Made by a program: the position numbers and the translations under genes
Shown here: positions 1 through 9,041 of the stretch, piece by piece
How the letters are laid out: the number at the start of each line of letters is the position of its first letter
Numbering within the stretch: position 1 is the stretch's first letter
NCBI GenBank assembly: GCA_946480965.1
Contig: CAMLMI010000014.1
Location: forward strand, 1-29,190
Length of the DNA stretch: 29,190 bases
Source of the DNA: an uncultured Verrucomicrobiales bacterium
GTDB lineage: Bacteria > Verrucomicrobiota > Verrucomicrobiae > Limisphaerales > CANJSG01
Direction of reading: 5' to 3'
The notes under the pieces: model-generated
What the model was told of the DNA's origin: nothing
The model's input: only the letters and a program-made list of their open reading frames with translations
The model's database searches: none

Positions 1-20
1 CGATGGGAATTTCCCACCGC

Positions 21-305
21 ATGAGCACATGGATCGAATCCGATGCGTCCAATGCGGTGAGCACCTCCAAACTCGATTCCCGGCGGCGCTTGGTCATGCC
101 TCCCGGTTTGCCGCCGGAAGCCGTCGTCACCATTCAGGAGTATGGGGAAGACGTCTGGCTTGTCAGAAGAGTGCGGCCGGAGACCCAGCACAAGCTGGTG
201 CTGATCCCGGTCATCGACCATCTCCCGGATGATCCGGAGTGGGACGAGACCGAGGCGAAACTCGGCCATCACCTTTCCGCCCGTTTGCCGGAGCCCGAGG
301 AATGA
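21..305 (+). CDS. Putative AbrB/MazE-like antitoxin
   Basis: Small acidic protein of 94 residues from the ATG at 21; an in-frame ATG at 3 would add six residues, and the true start could lie before the window. The segment around residues 16-50 (SKLDSRRRLVMPPGLPPEA, then VVTIQEYGEDVWLVRR) has the layout of a swapped-hairpin AbrB/SpoVT DNA-binding domain: a basic 'S+LDsrgRlvlP' strand, a short turn, and a second hydrophobic strand. The acidic C-terminal tail (DDPEWDETEAK...PEPEE) suits wrapping around a toxin. Its stop overlaps the start of the next gene in ATGA (302-305), so the two are probably translationally coupled. That neighbour looks PemK/MazF-like, which supports an antitoxin role and likely autorepression of the pair. 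The family assignment is by eye only. Confidence 0.55.
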   Translation: MSTWIESDASNAVSTSKLDSRRRLVMPPGLPPEAVVTIQEYGEDVWLVRRVRPETQHKLVLIPVIDHLPDDPEWDETEAKLGHHLSARLPEPEE

Positions 306-634
306 AGCCCTTCGAGATTTATTCCTGCCAGCCCGAGGGATGGCAGGAGTCCCATCCCGCCGTCATCGTTTCCCACCCGGACCGGGCCGAGCGCAAGGAA
401 CTCGTCGAAGTGATCATGTGCACCTCCAAACGGGTCTCACGCCCTCCCCATCCGCACGAGGTCATCCTCGACACGGCCGACGGGCTTGATTGGGAAACTC
501 TCTGCAAATGCGATCTCATCTACGGCGTGCGCCGGGAGGACTTGAAGCAGAAGCGCGGACAGGTGTCACCCGGCCGCCGCGCTGTGCTGGCCCGCACGAT
601 CATCGCCGCTCATGGCTGGGCCGCCGTGATGTGA
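302..634 (+). CDS. Putative PemK/MazF-type toxin
   Basis: Protein of 110 residues starting at the ATG that overlaps the upstream stop. The order of segments fits the PemK/MazF ribonuclease fold: an early strand ending in PAVIVSHPDR (family 'RPvvVis'), a central strand EVIMCTSKR (family 'vvvvPiTs'), then ETLCKCDLIYGVRREDL, matching the family's 'gL..dSvv.cdqi..v.k..l', and a final helix GRRAVLARTIIAAHGW. Known members cleave mRNA and are neutralised by the partner antitoxin. The usual N-terminal 'GdIv.vdl' strand is short or divergent, so activity cannot be assumed. An alternative is a MazF-fold protein that has lost nuclease function. It ends 18 bases before the convergent DUF4256 gene. Confidence 0.55.
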   Translation: MKPFEIYSCQPEGWQESHPAVIVSHPDRAERKELVEVIMCTSKRVSRPPHPHEVILDTADGLDWETLCKCDLIYGVRREDLKQKRGQVSPGRRAVLARTIIAAHGWAAVM

Positions 635-652
635 GGCCCGGCTGGCCAGCCA

Positions 653-1228
653 TCACACCTTCAGCACCGAGCGGAATCCCCGCACGGCGTAGTAGGACTG
701 CGCGCCGTTGTGCCCGGTGAAAATGCGGCCATAGCGGCGTTCGAGATAGAGCGCGCCACCGAGTTGACGAATGTCCTCCGGCGTCTTCACCCAACTCGAA
801 GTCTTCCGGTCGAACTCTCCGAGCTGTTGCAGCTCCTGGTATTGCTCTTCCGTCAGCAGTTCCACGCCCATCTCCGCCGCCAAGTCCATCGCCGTGGTCT
901 TGGGCTTGTGCTCCTTCCGCGACTCCAGCCCCTCGCGATCATAGCAGACGCTGACGCGGCCCTTGGGCGTTTCCGGCGAACAGTCGAAGAAGACGATCTC
1001 GCCCGTCTTCTGGTCCAATCCCACCACGTCCGGATCGCCGCCGGTTCGCTCCATCTCGGCAAGCGACCAGAGCTTTGCCGGATCGGCCTCCAGCCGGGCT
1101 TGGACCGTGCTCCATTGGATGCCGCGATGGCGTTGCGGATTTTTCTCGAAGCGGGCCTGCAACACTTCGAGCAGTTCTCCGCGCAGCTTCGGCGGCAGCT
1201 CCTTCTTGGAAGTCTTCTTCGGGCTCAT
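653..1228 (-). CDS. DUF4256 family protein
   Basis: Protein of 191 residues from the ATG at 1228 (MSPKKTSKK); an upstream in-frame start at 1261 adds a poorly conserved stretch. It matches the DUF4256 family along its length: LLEVLQARFEKNPQRHRGIQW at the N-terminus, then MERTGGDPDVVG, the FFDCSPETPKGRVSVCYDRE block, LLTEEQYQELQQLGEFD, KTSSWVKTPEDIRQLGGAL, and the closing HNGAQSYYAVRGFRSVLKV. The length is normal for the family. No biochemical function is established that I know of. The gene lies 129 bases downstream of nrdA on the same strand, so it could be the last gene of that operon, but a GA-rich palindrome lies in the gap and readthrough is uncertain. Confidence 0.9.
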   Translation of the reverse strand: MSPKKTSKKELPPKLRGELLEVLQARFEKNPQRHRGIQWSTVQARLEADPAKLWSLAEMERTGGDPDVVGLDQKTGEIVFFDCSPETPKGRVSVCYDREGLESRKEHKPKTTAMDLAAEMGVELLTEEQYQELQQLGEFDRKTSSWVKTPEDIRQLGGALYLERRYGRIFTGHNGAQSYYAVRGFRSVLKV

Positions 1229-1287
1229 GGTGAGCCCGAGAAGATCAAAACCGACCGGCATCTGCCGACTGGAATTTTCCTCGTCTT

Positions 1288-1341
1288 CCTCTTCGTCTTC
1301 TCCCCATCCCGGAGACGAGGACGAGGAGGATGACGAAGAGG
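1288..1341. repeat. GA-rich imperfect palindrome after nrdA
   Basis: The arms CCTCTTCGTC (1288-1297) and GACGAAGAGG (1332-1341) are perfect complements. A second inner stem, TCTCC (1299-1303) with GGAGA (1311-1315), encloses a short loop. The element lies between the nrdA stop and the DUF4256 start and would form a hairpin in the nrdA transcript. There is no clear U-tract, so a terminator is not supported; it could be an RNA-stabilising or attenuating structure. Confidence 0.4.
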
Positions 1342-1357
1342 AGGATTGCTCAGCGCG

Positions 1358-4207
1358 TCACTGGCACGATTCGCAGGTGCCGCCGTTGCGCATGGCTTCG
1401 ATGGAGCAGGCCAGCTTCTCGGCTGCGGAAACTTCGCGCTTGGCCGGGGCGGCTTCGACGGTCGGCTTGCGGTCGCGGTTGGCGGAGTCGATGGACGACT
1501 TGTTGACCGTGCGGAGGTAGTAGGTGGTCTTCAGCCCGCGTTCCCAGGCTTCGCGATACATGAAGCTGGCTTTGCGGGCGTCGTTGTCGGCCAGCCAGAG
1601 GTTCGTGCTCTGGGCCTGGTCGATCCACTTCTGGCGCACGGCGGCGGCCTGGAGAATCCACGTGGGCTCGATCTCAAAGGCGGTCTTGTAGAGCCGCTTC
1701 ACGTCGGCCGGCACGCGGTCGATGGGCTGGACGCTGCCGTCGAAATACTTCAGGTCGGCCAGCATCTCGGCATCCCACAGGCCACGGCGCTGGAGTTCGC
1801 GCACGAGGTGGTCGTTGGTGCGGATGAACTCGCCGCTGAGGTTCGACTTGGTGTGGATGTGTTTATAGACCGGCTCGATGCACGGGGTGGTGCCGAGGAT
1901 GTTCGAGATGGTCGCGGTGGGCGCAATGGCGAGGGAGTTGGAATTCCTCATGCCCTGGCGCTGGATCTTGGCGCGCAGCTCGTCCCACGGCATCCGGGCG
2001 TTGCGGTCCACGCGCACGGGCTGGCCGCGTTCCTGTTCGAGCAGGTTCAAGGTGTCGAGCGGGAGCATTCCGCGCTGCCACTTGGAGCCCTGGTAGCTGC
2101 TGTAGGAACCGCGTTCGGCCGCGAGATCGCTGGAGGCGCTATAGGCGTAGTAGGCGAGCGCCTCGATGAACTCGTCGTTGAAGGCGACGGCTTCGGCGGA
2201 GTCGAACGGCACGCCCTTGTCGTAGAGCGCGTCCTGGAGGCCCATCACGCCGAGCCCGACGGGACGGTGCTTCAGGTTGGAATTCGCGGCGGCTTCGACC
2301 GGGTAGAAGTTCAGGTCGATGACGTTGTCGAGCATCCGCATCAACGTGGTGACGGTCTCGCGGAGCTTGTCGTGGTCGATGCGACCGTCGCTGCGCAGGT
2401 GCGCGGCGATGTTGACCGACGCGAGGTTGCAGACGGCCACTTCGTCGGGCGACGTGTTCAGCTCGATCTCGGTGCAGAGGTTCGAGTTGTGGATCACGCC
2501 GGCGTGGTCCTGCGGGTTGCGGACGTTGGCCGGGTCCTTCCAGGTCATCCACGGATGGCCGGTCTCGAAGAGCATTTCGATCATCCGCTTCCAGAGCGTG
2601 AGCACGCGGACCTTGCGGCCCCACATCTGGCCCTGTTCCACGAGCTGTTCGTAGTGGGCGTAACGGGCCTCGAACGCGGCGCCGAAGAGCTCCGGCAAAT
2701 CGGGCGTGTCGTTGGTGCGGAAGAGCGTCCACGAGGTGTCCTTCGAGAGAATCCCGTCGGAGATTCCCTTGAGCCGCTTCATGAACAGGTCGGGAATCCA
2801 GTGCGCCGTGTTCATGTTGTGGGTGCGACGGCGGTCGTCGCCGGTCTCCTTGCGGAGATCCATGAAGTCCTCGATGTCCGCGTGCCAGAGTTCGAGGTAG
2901 CTGCAAAGCGCGCCGGGGCGTTTGCCGCCCTGGTTCACCGCGATGGCGATGTCGTTCGAGACCTTGAGGAACGGGATGACGCCGCTGGATTCGCCGTTGG
3001 TGCCGTGGATGTAGGCGCCGCTGCCGCGGATGGCCGTCCAGGAGCAGCCGAGGCCGCCGGCGAACTTCGAGAGCATGGAGAAGCGACGCCACGTCTCGGT
3101 GATGTCCTCGATGCTGTCGCCGCAATACAGCAGGTAGCAGCTGGAGAGCTGCGGCTTCTGCGTGCCGGAATTGAAGAGCGTGGGCGTGGAACTACAGGCG
3201 CGGCGGGACTTGTAGAGCGCGTAGAAATCGATCGCGCGCTGCTCGCGGTTCTTCTCGCCCAGCGAGAGGCCCATGGCCACGCGCAGCCAGAAGATCTGCG
3301 GGGCTTCCAGGCGGCGTTTCTTGCCGGTGGCGCGGTCCTGGTAGTGGATCAGGTAACGATCGTAGAGCGTCTGGATGCCGAGGAAGTCGAACTGGAGATC
3401 GGCGTAGGGATCGAGCGCGTCACCCAGCACACGGAGATCGAACTCGGCCAACGCGGGATTCAACCGGCCCAGCTCGATGGCGCGCGGCAAGTAGGCGACG
3501 AGCGCGCGGCGATGGGCTTCCTTCAACGCTCCCAATCCGTCGGTCACACGCCACGGCAGCGTCTCCTCGTAGATGTAGGTGAGGAGAATACGGGCGGAGA
3601 AAAAGCGCGCGTCGGCATCGACGTCCAAGAGCGACTTGGCGTTGAGCACGATGGTGTCGCGGCGTTCCTCGGCCGACAGCTCGACGGACACGCCACGCAG
3701 CAAGCGGCCGATGAGGTCCTCTTCCGGGAGAGTTAGCTCCAGGTTCAGCTTGGCGAAGGCGACGCGTGCCCGGAGGTCGGCGTGCTGGTCGGCGGAGCCG
3801 AGTTCCAACTGGGAATCGGACAGCTCGGTGGCGGACTTGGCTTCGGCTTCGCGAAGGACAGCGCGGCGGGCGCGGTGTTTGGCGTAGGCCAACGCGACCT
3901 TGCCGTGGCCGAGCTCCAGCAACGTCTGCTCGACGCGGTCCTGGAGCTCCTCGATGTGGACGAAGAGCGGGCGTTCACGGCGCAGGCTGCCTTCGATGGC
4001 GGCGCGCACTTCACGGCCGATGGTCTCGTCGAAACCGGTGGCGACGCAGGCGGCGCCGACGGCGCGTTCGATCTTGTGGCCAAGCCACGGGACGATGCGC
4101 GGCTTGCCGGCGTTGAGGGACGTTTCCCGCCGGATCACCTGCGGAAAGTCGTGGAGTTCTTCCGCGGCTGGGACGTTGAGCTTCGGTTCGGCGAGGAGCG
4201 AGGTCAT
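1358..4207 (-). CDS. nrdA: Ribonucleoside-diphosphate reductase, alpha subunit (class I)
   Basis: Catalytic R1 subunit of a class I ribonucleotide reductase, reducing ribonucleoside diphosphates to deoxyribonucleotides together with NrdB. The ATG at 4207 (MTSLLAEPK) gives 949 residues; a TTG at 4237 would add ten and runs into repeat DNA. One N-terminal ATP-cone is visible (roughly residues 24-115, including GKPRIVPWLGHKIERAV), the module for dATP inhibition. Active-site elements seen are Cys357 in QLSSCYLLYCGDSIEDI, the NLCTE loop with Asn576, Cys578 and Glu580, Cys593 in AVCNLASVN, the radical-path pair Tyr896-Tyr897 in KTTYYLRT, and the C-terminal redox pair in CESCQ. It is the third gene of the nrdB-dcd-nrdA operon, separated from dcd by a palindromic repeat element. 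No Shine-Dalgarno sequence is visible before either start. Confidence 0.96.
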   Translation of the reverse strand: MTSLLAEPKLNVPAAEELHDFPQVIRRETSLNAGKPRIVPWLGHKIERAVGAACVATGFDETIGREVRAAIEGSLRRERPLFVHIEELQDRVEQTLLELGHGKVALAYAKHRARRAVLREAEAKSATELSDSQLELGSADQHADLRARVAFAKLNLELTLPEEDLIGRLLRGVSVELSAEERRDTIVLNAKSLLDVDADARFFSARILLTYIYEETLPWRVTDGLGALKEAHRRALVAYLPRAIELGRLNPALAEFDLRVLGDALDPYADLQFDFLGIQTLYDRYLIHYQDRATGKKRRLEAPQIFWLRVAMGLSLGEKNREQRAIDFYALYKSRRACSSTPTLFNSGTQKPQLSSCYLLYCGDSIEDITETWRRFSMLSKFAGGLGCSWTAIRGSGAYIHGTNGESSGVIPFLKVSNDIAIAVNQGGKRPGALCSYLELWHADIEDFMDLRKETGDDRRRTHNMNTAHWIPDLFMKRLKGISDGILSKDTSWTLFRTNDTPDLPELFGAAFEARYAHYEQLVEQGQMWGRKVRVLTLWKRMIEMLFETGHPWMTWKDPANVRNPQDHAGVIHNSNLCTEIELNTSPDEVAVCNLASVNIAAHLRSDGRIDHDKLRETVTTLMRMLDNVIDLNFYPVEAAANSNLKHRPVGLGVMGLQDALYDKGVPFDSAEAVAFNDEFIEALAYYAYSASSDLAAERGSYSSYQGSKWQRGMLPLDTLNLLEQERGQPVRVDRNARMPWDELRAKIQRQGMRNSNSLAIAPTATISNILGTTPCIEPVYKHIHTKSNLSGEFIRTNDHLVRELQRRGLWDAEMLADLKYFDGSVQPIDRVPADVKRLYKTAFEIEPTWILQAAAVRQKWIDQAQSTNLWLADNDARKASFMYREAWERGLKTTYYLRTVNKSSIDSANRDRKPTVEAAPAKREVSAAEKLACSIEAMRNGGTCESCQ

Positions 4208-4240
4208 GGGAGAAAAGCTGAAAGGTGCGACGGCCAAGGC

Positions 4241-4490
4241 GTAGTGGCACAGGCGCCCTCGCCTGTGTCGGTGCTGCGGGCGCCCCCGCCCGCAGTGAAG
4301 AAAGAGTCCAGGGACAAACCACAGATGGACACAGATTCACACAGATGAATCGGGACCAAGGCTTTCGCCGAAAGCTGGGCTGCGGCTCGTCCCATCTGTG
4401 TCCATCCGTGTTCATCTTTGGTTGAAACAGACAGGCTCCGGGCGGGGACGCCCGGAGAACGGTCACAGGCGGGGGCGCCTGTGCCACTGC
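4241..4490. repeat. Nested palindromic element between nrdA and dcd
   Basis: A 250-base element built symmetrically from the outside in. Outer hairpins: CACAGGCG/CGCCTGTG at 4248-4267, mirrored at 4464-4483. Second hairpins: CTGCGGGCG/CGCCCGCAG at 4274-4295 and CTCCGGGCG/CGCCCGGAG at 4436-4457. Inner inverted arms: 4317-4347 and 4393-4423, containing ACAGATGGACACAGAT and its diverged complement. The centre (4351-4393) has a GGGAC/GTCCC closing stem and a GCTTTCG/CGAAAGC hairpin. No open frame is evident in it. This fits a non-autonomous, REP- or MITE-like element. It fills nearly all of the 316-base gap and would be transcribed as strong secondary structure within the nrd operon mRNA. Confidence 0.8.
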
Positions 4491-4523
4491 GGCGAGAGGA
4501 CGTCGCGATGATCGGTCGTAGGC

Positions 4524-5090
4524 TCATGCCCGGGGTCCGACGATGCCGCGCTGGGCCTGGTATTTGCCGGCGCGGTCGGCGTAGCTGGTTTCGCAGCGGC
4601 TGGCGCCGGCGAGGAAGAGCACCTGGGCCAGGCCTTCGCCAGCGTAGATCCGGGCGGGCAAAGGCGTGGTGTTCGAAATCTCGAGCGTCACGTGGCCTTC
4701 CCACTCGGGCTCGAACGGCGTGACGTTCACGATGATGCCGCAACGGGCGTAGGTGCTCTTGCCGACGCAGAGCGTGATGACGTCGCGCGGGATGCGGAAA
4801 TACTCCACCGAGCGGGCCAGCGCGAAGGAGTTGGGCGGGACGAGGCAGGAGTCGCCGGTGATGTCCACGAACGACCGGTCGTCGAAGGCCTTGGGATCGA
4901 CGATGGCGTTGTAGACGTTGGTGAAGACCTTGAACTCGTTCGAGACGCGCAGGTCGTAGCCGTAGCTCGACAGGCCGTAGCTGATGACGGGGCCGGCGGC
5001 GTTGCGGCGCACGAGGCCGTCCTCGAACGGCTCGATCATGCCGTGCTCCTTCGCCATGCGGCGAATCCAGTGATCGGGTTGAACTCCCAT
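4524..5090 (-). CDS. dcd: dCTP deaminase
   Basis: Converts dCTP to dUTP, feeding dTMP synthesis. The 188-residue length is typical. The trimeric dUTPase-like fold motif is plain: [19 protein letters not shown], then [36 protein letters not shown]. By alignment with the E. coli enzyme (Ser111, Arg115, catalytic Glu138), the equivalents are Ser112, Arg116 and Glu137. The C-terminus ([19 protein letters not shown]) matches the lid that closes over the nucleotide. The gene sits between nrdB and nrdA on the same strand, so deoxynucleotide production and the dCTP-to-dUTP branch are expected to share one transcript and the leader riboswitch. The start at 5090 is preceded by an A/T-rich stretch without a Shine-Dalgarno sequence. 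A bifunctional dCTP deaminase/dUTPase cannot be excluded by eye. Confidence 0.96.
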   Translation of the reverse strand: MGVQPDHWIRRMAKEHGMIEPFEDGLVRRNAAGPVISYGLSSYGYDLRVSNEFKVFTNVYNAIVDPKAFDDRSFVDITGDSCLVPPNSFALARSVEYFRIPRDVITLCVGKSTYARCGIIVNVTPFEPEWEGHVTLEISNTTPLPARIYAGEGLAQVLFLAGASRCETSYADRAGKYQAQRGIVGPRA

Positions 5091-5108
5091 GTTGGAAAGA
5101 TTTTTTTT

Positions 5109-5233
5109 AACCGCAGATGGACGCAGAAATGCGCAGATGGGGATTGGGCTCGGCGATTGAGCTTACTCTACGAGGCAAAGCCATCTCGCCCCGTCTTTTC
5201 TGATCTGCGTCCATCTGCGTTTTCTGCGGTTCA
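5109..5233. repeat. Inverted repeat between dcd and nrdB
   Basis: The arms lie at about 5109-5139 and 5203-5233. Both begin, read inward, with AACCGCAGA and contain ACGCAGAT and GATGGACGCAGA units, the second arm in reverse complement. The units are related to the inner arms of the element at 4241-4490 (shared pattern AACCRCAGATGGACRCAGA), so the two belong to one repeat family. The centre holds no open frame. In the operon transcript it would form a long stem-loop just upstream of dcd. Confidence 0.75.
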
Positions 5234-5241
5234 GAACCGGG

Positions 5242-6405
<1,164 letters not shown>

Positions 6406-6564
6406 AGCGGGCTCAATGGGCAAAACAGGCGTGTCCACCAAGACACGCCAAAGGTTCAAGGGACGAAGACAACGCGTCCCCATCGGAACAATTTTTCGGG
6501 AAATGAACCGCCCGGCGGAACGCTCCGCAGCGGCCTTCCCATCCGGTCGTTGGCGCGACCGTCG

Positions 6565-6581
6565 CCGGGCTTTCGGCCCGG
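6565..6581 (-). promoter_or_regulatory. Leader hairpin downstream of the riboswitch
   Basis: On the minus strand CCGGGC-CGAAA-GCCCGG forms a perfect 6-bp GC stem with a 5-base loop, just after the riboswitch aptamer and about 160 bases before the nrdB start. No U-tract follows, so it is not a standard intrinsic terminator. It may be part of the expression platform (antiterminator, Rho-related or translation-control structure), but this cannot be decided by eye. Confidence 0.35.
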
Positions 6582-6595
6582 ACTTGGATGAGCGC

Positions 6596-6766
6596 GTGGG
6601 AGCAGGTCTTCTGGCTTCGAGATCGTCCTCGGGCCCGCCTTACCGTGGGCGTTGGGCGTCCACAGTGGCCGATGGGCCGTCGTCACTCGTTACAGCGGCG
6701 CAACCGCGCGGGATTTGGTCCAAAAACAGCCGGAAACCGCACCCGCTTCCCTATTCTCCCCCAGCC
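6596..6766 (-). promoter_or_regulatory. Cobalamin (B12) riboswitch upstream of nrdB
   Basis: On the minus strand the conserved B12-element blocks appear in the right order. A GGGAAGCGGGTGCGG segment lies at 6737-6751, then an AAATCCCGCGCGG segment, then GCCGCTGTAACG (6688-6699), equivalent to the 'GCCACTGT' core. Next come GCCACTGTGG and GGTAAGGCGGGCCCGAGGA, and finally GAAGCCAGAAGACC (6605-6618), the near-invariant 3' block. A closing P1 stem can be drawn between TGGGGGAG (6756-6763) and the complement of 6598-6605. The class binds adenosylcobalamin or a related cobalamin and usually lowers expression when the vitamin is plentiful. It lies in the leader of nrdB, 190 bases from the start codon, so it should control the whole nrdB-dcd-nrdA operon. 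Confidence 0.88.
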
Positions 6767-6831
6767 ATTGACCGGGGGCACTTCCACGCAAAACCCACTA
6801 CTAATGGTGGGCACTCCAAAGAACGGCGCTG

Positions 6832-6860
6832 GTAATAGGTGTCCCGTCGGGAAAGGTCAA
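6832..6860 (-). promoter_or_regulatory. Probable sigma70-type promoter of the nrd operon
   Basis: Read on the minus strand, TTGACC (6855-6860) is followed after exactly 17 bases by TATTAC (6832-6837); these match 5/6 and 4/6 of the consensus boxes. Transcription would begin near 6825, about 60 bases before the riboswitch aptamer, giving a leader of roughly 420 nt to nrdB. Position, spacing and orientation all agree. Confidence 0.6.
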
Positions 6861-7259
6861 GCGACCGCTGCCGCTCTGACGGGAATTTTTGGGAAGGGAT
6901 GATTTGACTCGCGCCGGGCGTTGCTCCTGAGCCGGTCCGACGGGAAAAACCTTCGCCCTTTGGCCCGGCCTTGGTGCCCGAATGAGCACCGGGCGCGAGC
7001 CCAGCGAGCTGGCTCAATGTCAGAGCCGACCACCGGTCCACTGATCGGAGAGCAACCTCGATCCATCAGTCACAGCCGGCCCGTCGCGGTGTCCAAAATT
7101 GAAGGCAATCACGGCGCGATAACGTTGGAAAATGCTCCGCGTGTCCCGCTTTTGCTGCGGCTCCGTGTTTTCTTGGAAACGAAGGGATCAAGCCATTGAC
7201 ATTCCCGATAAGTATGCTGAAACCGTCGCAGTCTTTTCCACGGCGGGCTTTTTCCCTGG
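6861..7259. other. Non-coding region between divergent operons
   Basis: About 400 bases between the nrd promoter and the start of the kelch gene. A TTGACA lies at 7195-7200, facing the kelch gene, but no convincing -10 box sits at the right distance. A GGTGC...GCACC inverted sequence lies near 6991-7003. The short open frames here do not resemble proteins. The promoter of the plus-strand operon must be in or near this stretch but is not identified. Confidence 0.4.
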
Positions 7260-9041
7260 ATGAATTCTCTGACCAGATTGCTGATCGGTGCCCTGCTGAT
7301 CGCGGCGGGGACCAAGTCGATGGCCGCCGTTCCCGGTCGGCTCCATTACCAAGGACGCATTCTGGTAGGCTCCACCGCGTTCAACGGGCCGGGCGCATTC
7401 AAGTTCGCGCTCGTCGATCAGCTCGGCACGGAGGCGCTGTGGGCCAACGCGCCGGATCTCGATCTGGACGGAGCGCCAGATTCCTCGATCGCCCTCACGC
7501 TCAACCGGGGCCTTTACTCGGTGCTGCTGGGGGACACCAACGTGGTCAACATGGCCCCGCTGTCGGCCGACGTGTTCACGAACTCGCCCGTCTTTCTCCG
7601 GGTCTGGTTCAACGATGGGACCAACGGCTTCGAGCGATTGACGCCCGACCATCCGCTCGGGTCCGTCGGCCACGCCCTGCTGGCCTCGACCGTCGAGAAC
7701 TCGGCCATCACGGCGGAGAAGCTCGCGCCGGGGCTGCTCGACCTGACGAACATCACCGGCACCGTTTCCGCCTCGCGGCTCCCGCCGGAAATCGCGCAGG
7801 CCGATGCGCGGCTGACGGTGTTGAGCAACCAGGTGCTGGCCTTGTCGAACCGGCTCCAGATCGCGGAGGCGCAGATCGGCGGTTCGAACTCCTCCATCTT
7901 CCCCGTCGTGTCGCCCCTGCCGCAGGACCCGGCGCTGATCGGGCTCGGCTACGAACGGTTCCTGAGCGTCGCCGCGCCCGCGTGGACCGCTTCCGGCGCG
8001 GCGAACCCGCCCGCGCCGCGTCACGGCCATGCGGCGGCGTGGACCGGCACGCGCTGGTTCGTGTGGGGCGGCACGCTGGGCGGGGGCGCCTTCTCCGCAG
8101 CGGGCGCGCTCTATGATCCGTCCGAAGATTCCTGGACCGAGGTTTCGCCCATCGACGCCCCCGGGGCCCGCACCGGCGCGAAGGCGGCCTGGTCGGGCGG
8201 CGAGGTTTTCGTGTGGGGCGGCAATGGGGCGTCCGGCTTCACCAATTCCGGCGGCCGCTACGCTCCCGACACCCAAAAGTGGACGCTGTCCCCGATGGCC
8301 GGAGCCCCGGCGGGACGCGATGGCCATGCGGTGGTTTGGAACGGAAGCGCCTTCCTCGTCTTTGGCGGGCGGAACCAGGACGGCCTGCTGAACGATGTGG
8401 CGCTGCTGCATCCCGCCGGGAACTCCTGGACTACCGTGGCCCGTCCCGGAGCCCCGAGCGTCCGCTACAACGCCGCAGTGGTCTGGGCCGGGGACCGCTT
8501 GATCGTCTGGGGCGGCGAAGGGGAATCGGGTCCGTTGGATTCCGGCGCACAACTGCTCTTCACCAACGGCGTGGCCTCCGTTTGGCAGCCGCTTTCCGCC
8601 ACCGGCGCGCCCTCGGCCCGGACCGTGCCCGGAGCCCTGTGGACCGGCACCCGGCTGCTGGTCTGGGGCGGCTACGACGGCGCGCCCCTCGGCGATGGCG
8701 CGTCCTACGATCCTGCGAGCGACACCTGGACGCCCCTGCCCGCCACGGGCGCGCCTTCGGCCCGGCAAGGCCACGCCGTGGCCTGGACCGGACAGGAGCT
8801 GCTTGTCGCCGGAGGCGAAACCGCCGCCGGAGCCACGGCCAGCGGTGGGGCGCTCAACCCGTCCGCCGGAACGTGGCGCGCCTTGACCACCGCAGGCGGC
8901 CCGACGGCCCGTGCCTGGGCCTCCGCCGCCTGGACCGGGGAGGAATTGCTGGTCTTCGGAGGACGCGCCGGTGCGGCTCCGCTGGCCTCCCTGCAACGCC
9001 TGGTCCCGCAACCCGCCTGGTATTTCTACCGCAAGCCATGA
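7260..9041 (+). CDS. Exported kelch-repeat protein
   Basis: 593 residues. A signal peptide is clear (MNSLTRLLIGALLIAAGTKS, cleavage near MAA-VPG). Residues about 25-150 form a domain (RLHYQGRIL...GLYSVLLGD...LGSVGHALLAS) that is also seen at the N-terminus of the tail-spike-like protein encoded at 10902. A short coiled coil follows (about 180-208, LTVLSNQVLALSNRLQIAEAQI). Residues about 250-590 carry seven kelch repeats of the form 'ARxGHAAAWTG....VWGG....YDP....W', enough for a complete beta-propeller. Kelch propellers bind proteins or glycans; no catalytic site is implied. The protein is expected outside the cytoplasm. It is the first gene of the seven-gene plus-strand cluster, and its stop overlaps the next start in ATGA. 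Confidence 0.85.
   Translation: MNSLTRLLIGALLIAAGTKSMAAVPGRLHYQGRILVGSTAFNGPGAFKFALVDQLGTEALWANAPDLDLDGAPDSSIALTLNRGLYSVLLGDTNVVNMAPLSADVFTNSPVFLRVWFNDGTNGFERLTPDHPLGSVGHALLASTVENSAITAEKLAPGLLDLTNITGTVSASRLPPEIAQADARLTVLSNQVLALSNRLQIAEAQIGGSNSSIFPVVSPLPQDPALIGLGYERFLSVAAPAWTASGAANPPAPRHGHAAAWTGTRWFVWGGTLGGGAFSAAGALYDPSEDSWTEVSPIDAPGARTGAKAAWSGGEVFVWGGNGASGFTNSGGRYAPDTQKWTLSPMAGAPAGRDGHAVVWNGSAFLVFGGRNQDGLLNDVALLHPAGNSWTTVARPGAPSVRYNAAVVWAGDRLIVWGGEGESGPLDSGAQLLFTNGVASVWQPLSATGAPSARTVPGALWTGTRLLVWGGYDGAPLGDGASYDPASDTWTPLPATGAPSARQGHAVAWTGQELLVAGGETAAGATASGGALNPSAGTWRALTTAGGPTARAWASAAWTGEELLVFGGRAGAAPLASLQRLVPQPAWYFYRKP

Noticed and set aside
1346..3736. Plus-strand open frame of 796 codons opposite nrdA
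   Set aside because: It is the antisense shadow of a clearly conserved nrdA.
4011..4487. Small protein gene in the nrdA-dcd gap
   Set aside because: The frame is made of hairpin repeat DNA and nrdA antisense or shifted sequence, with no conserved content.
7188..9011. Minus-strand open frame of 607 codons opposite the kelch gene
   Set aside because: It is Gly/Arg/Pro-rich with no domain, while the plus strand has a signal peptide and seven kelch repeats.
8213..9037. Upstream extension of the 599-aa protein gene
   Set aside because: The extension is out-of-frame kelch sequence; the signal peptide at 9038 sets the start.
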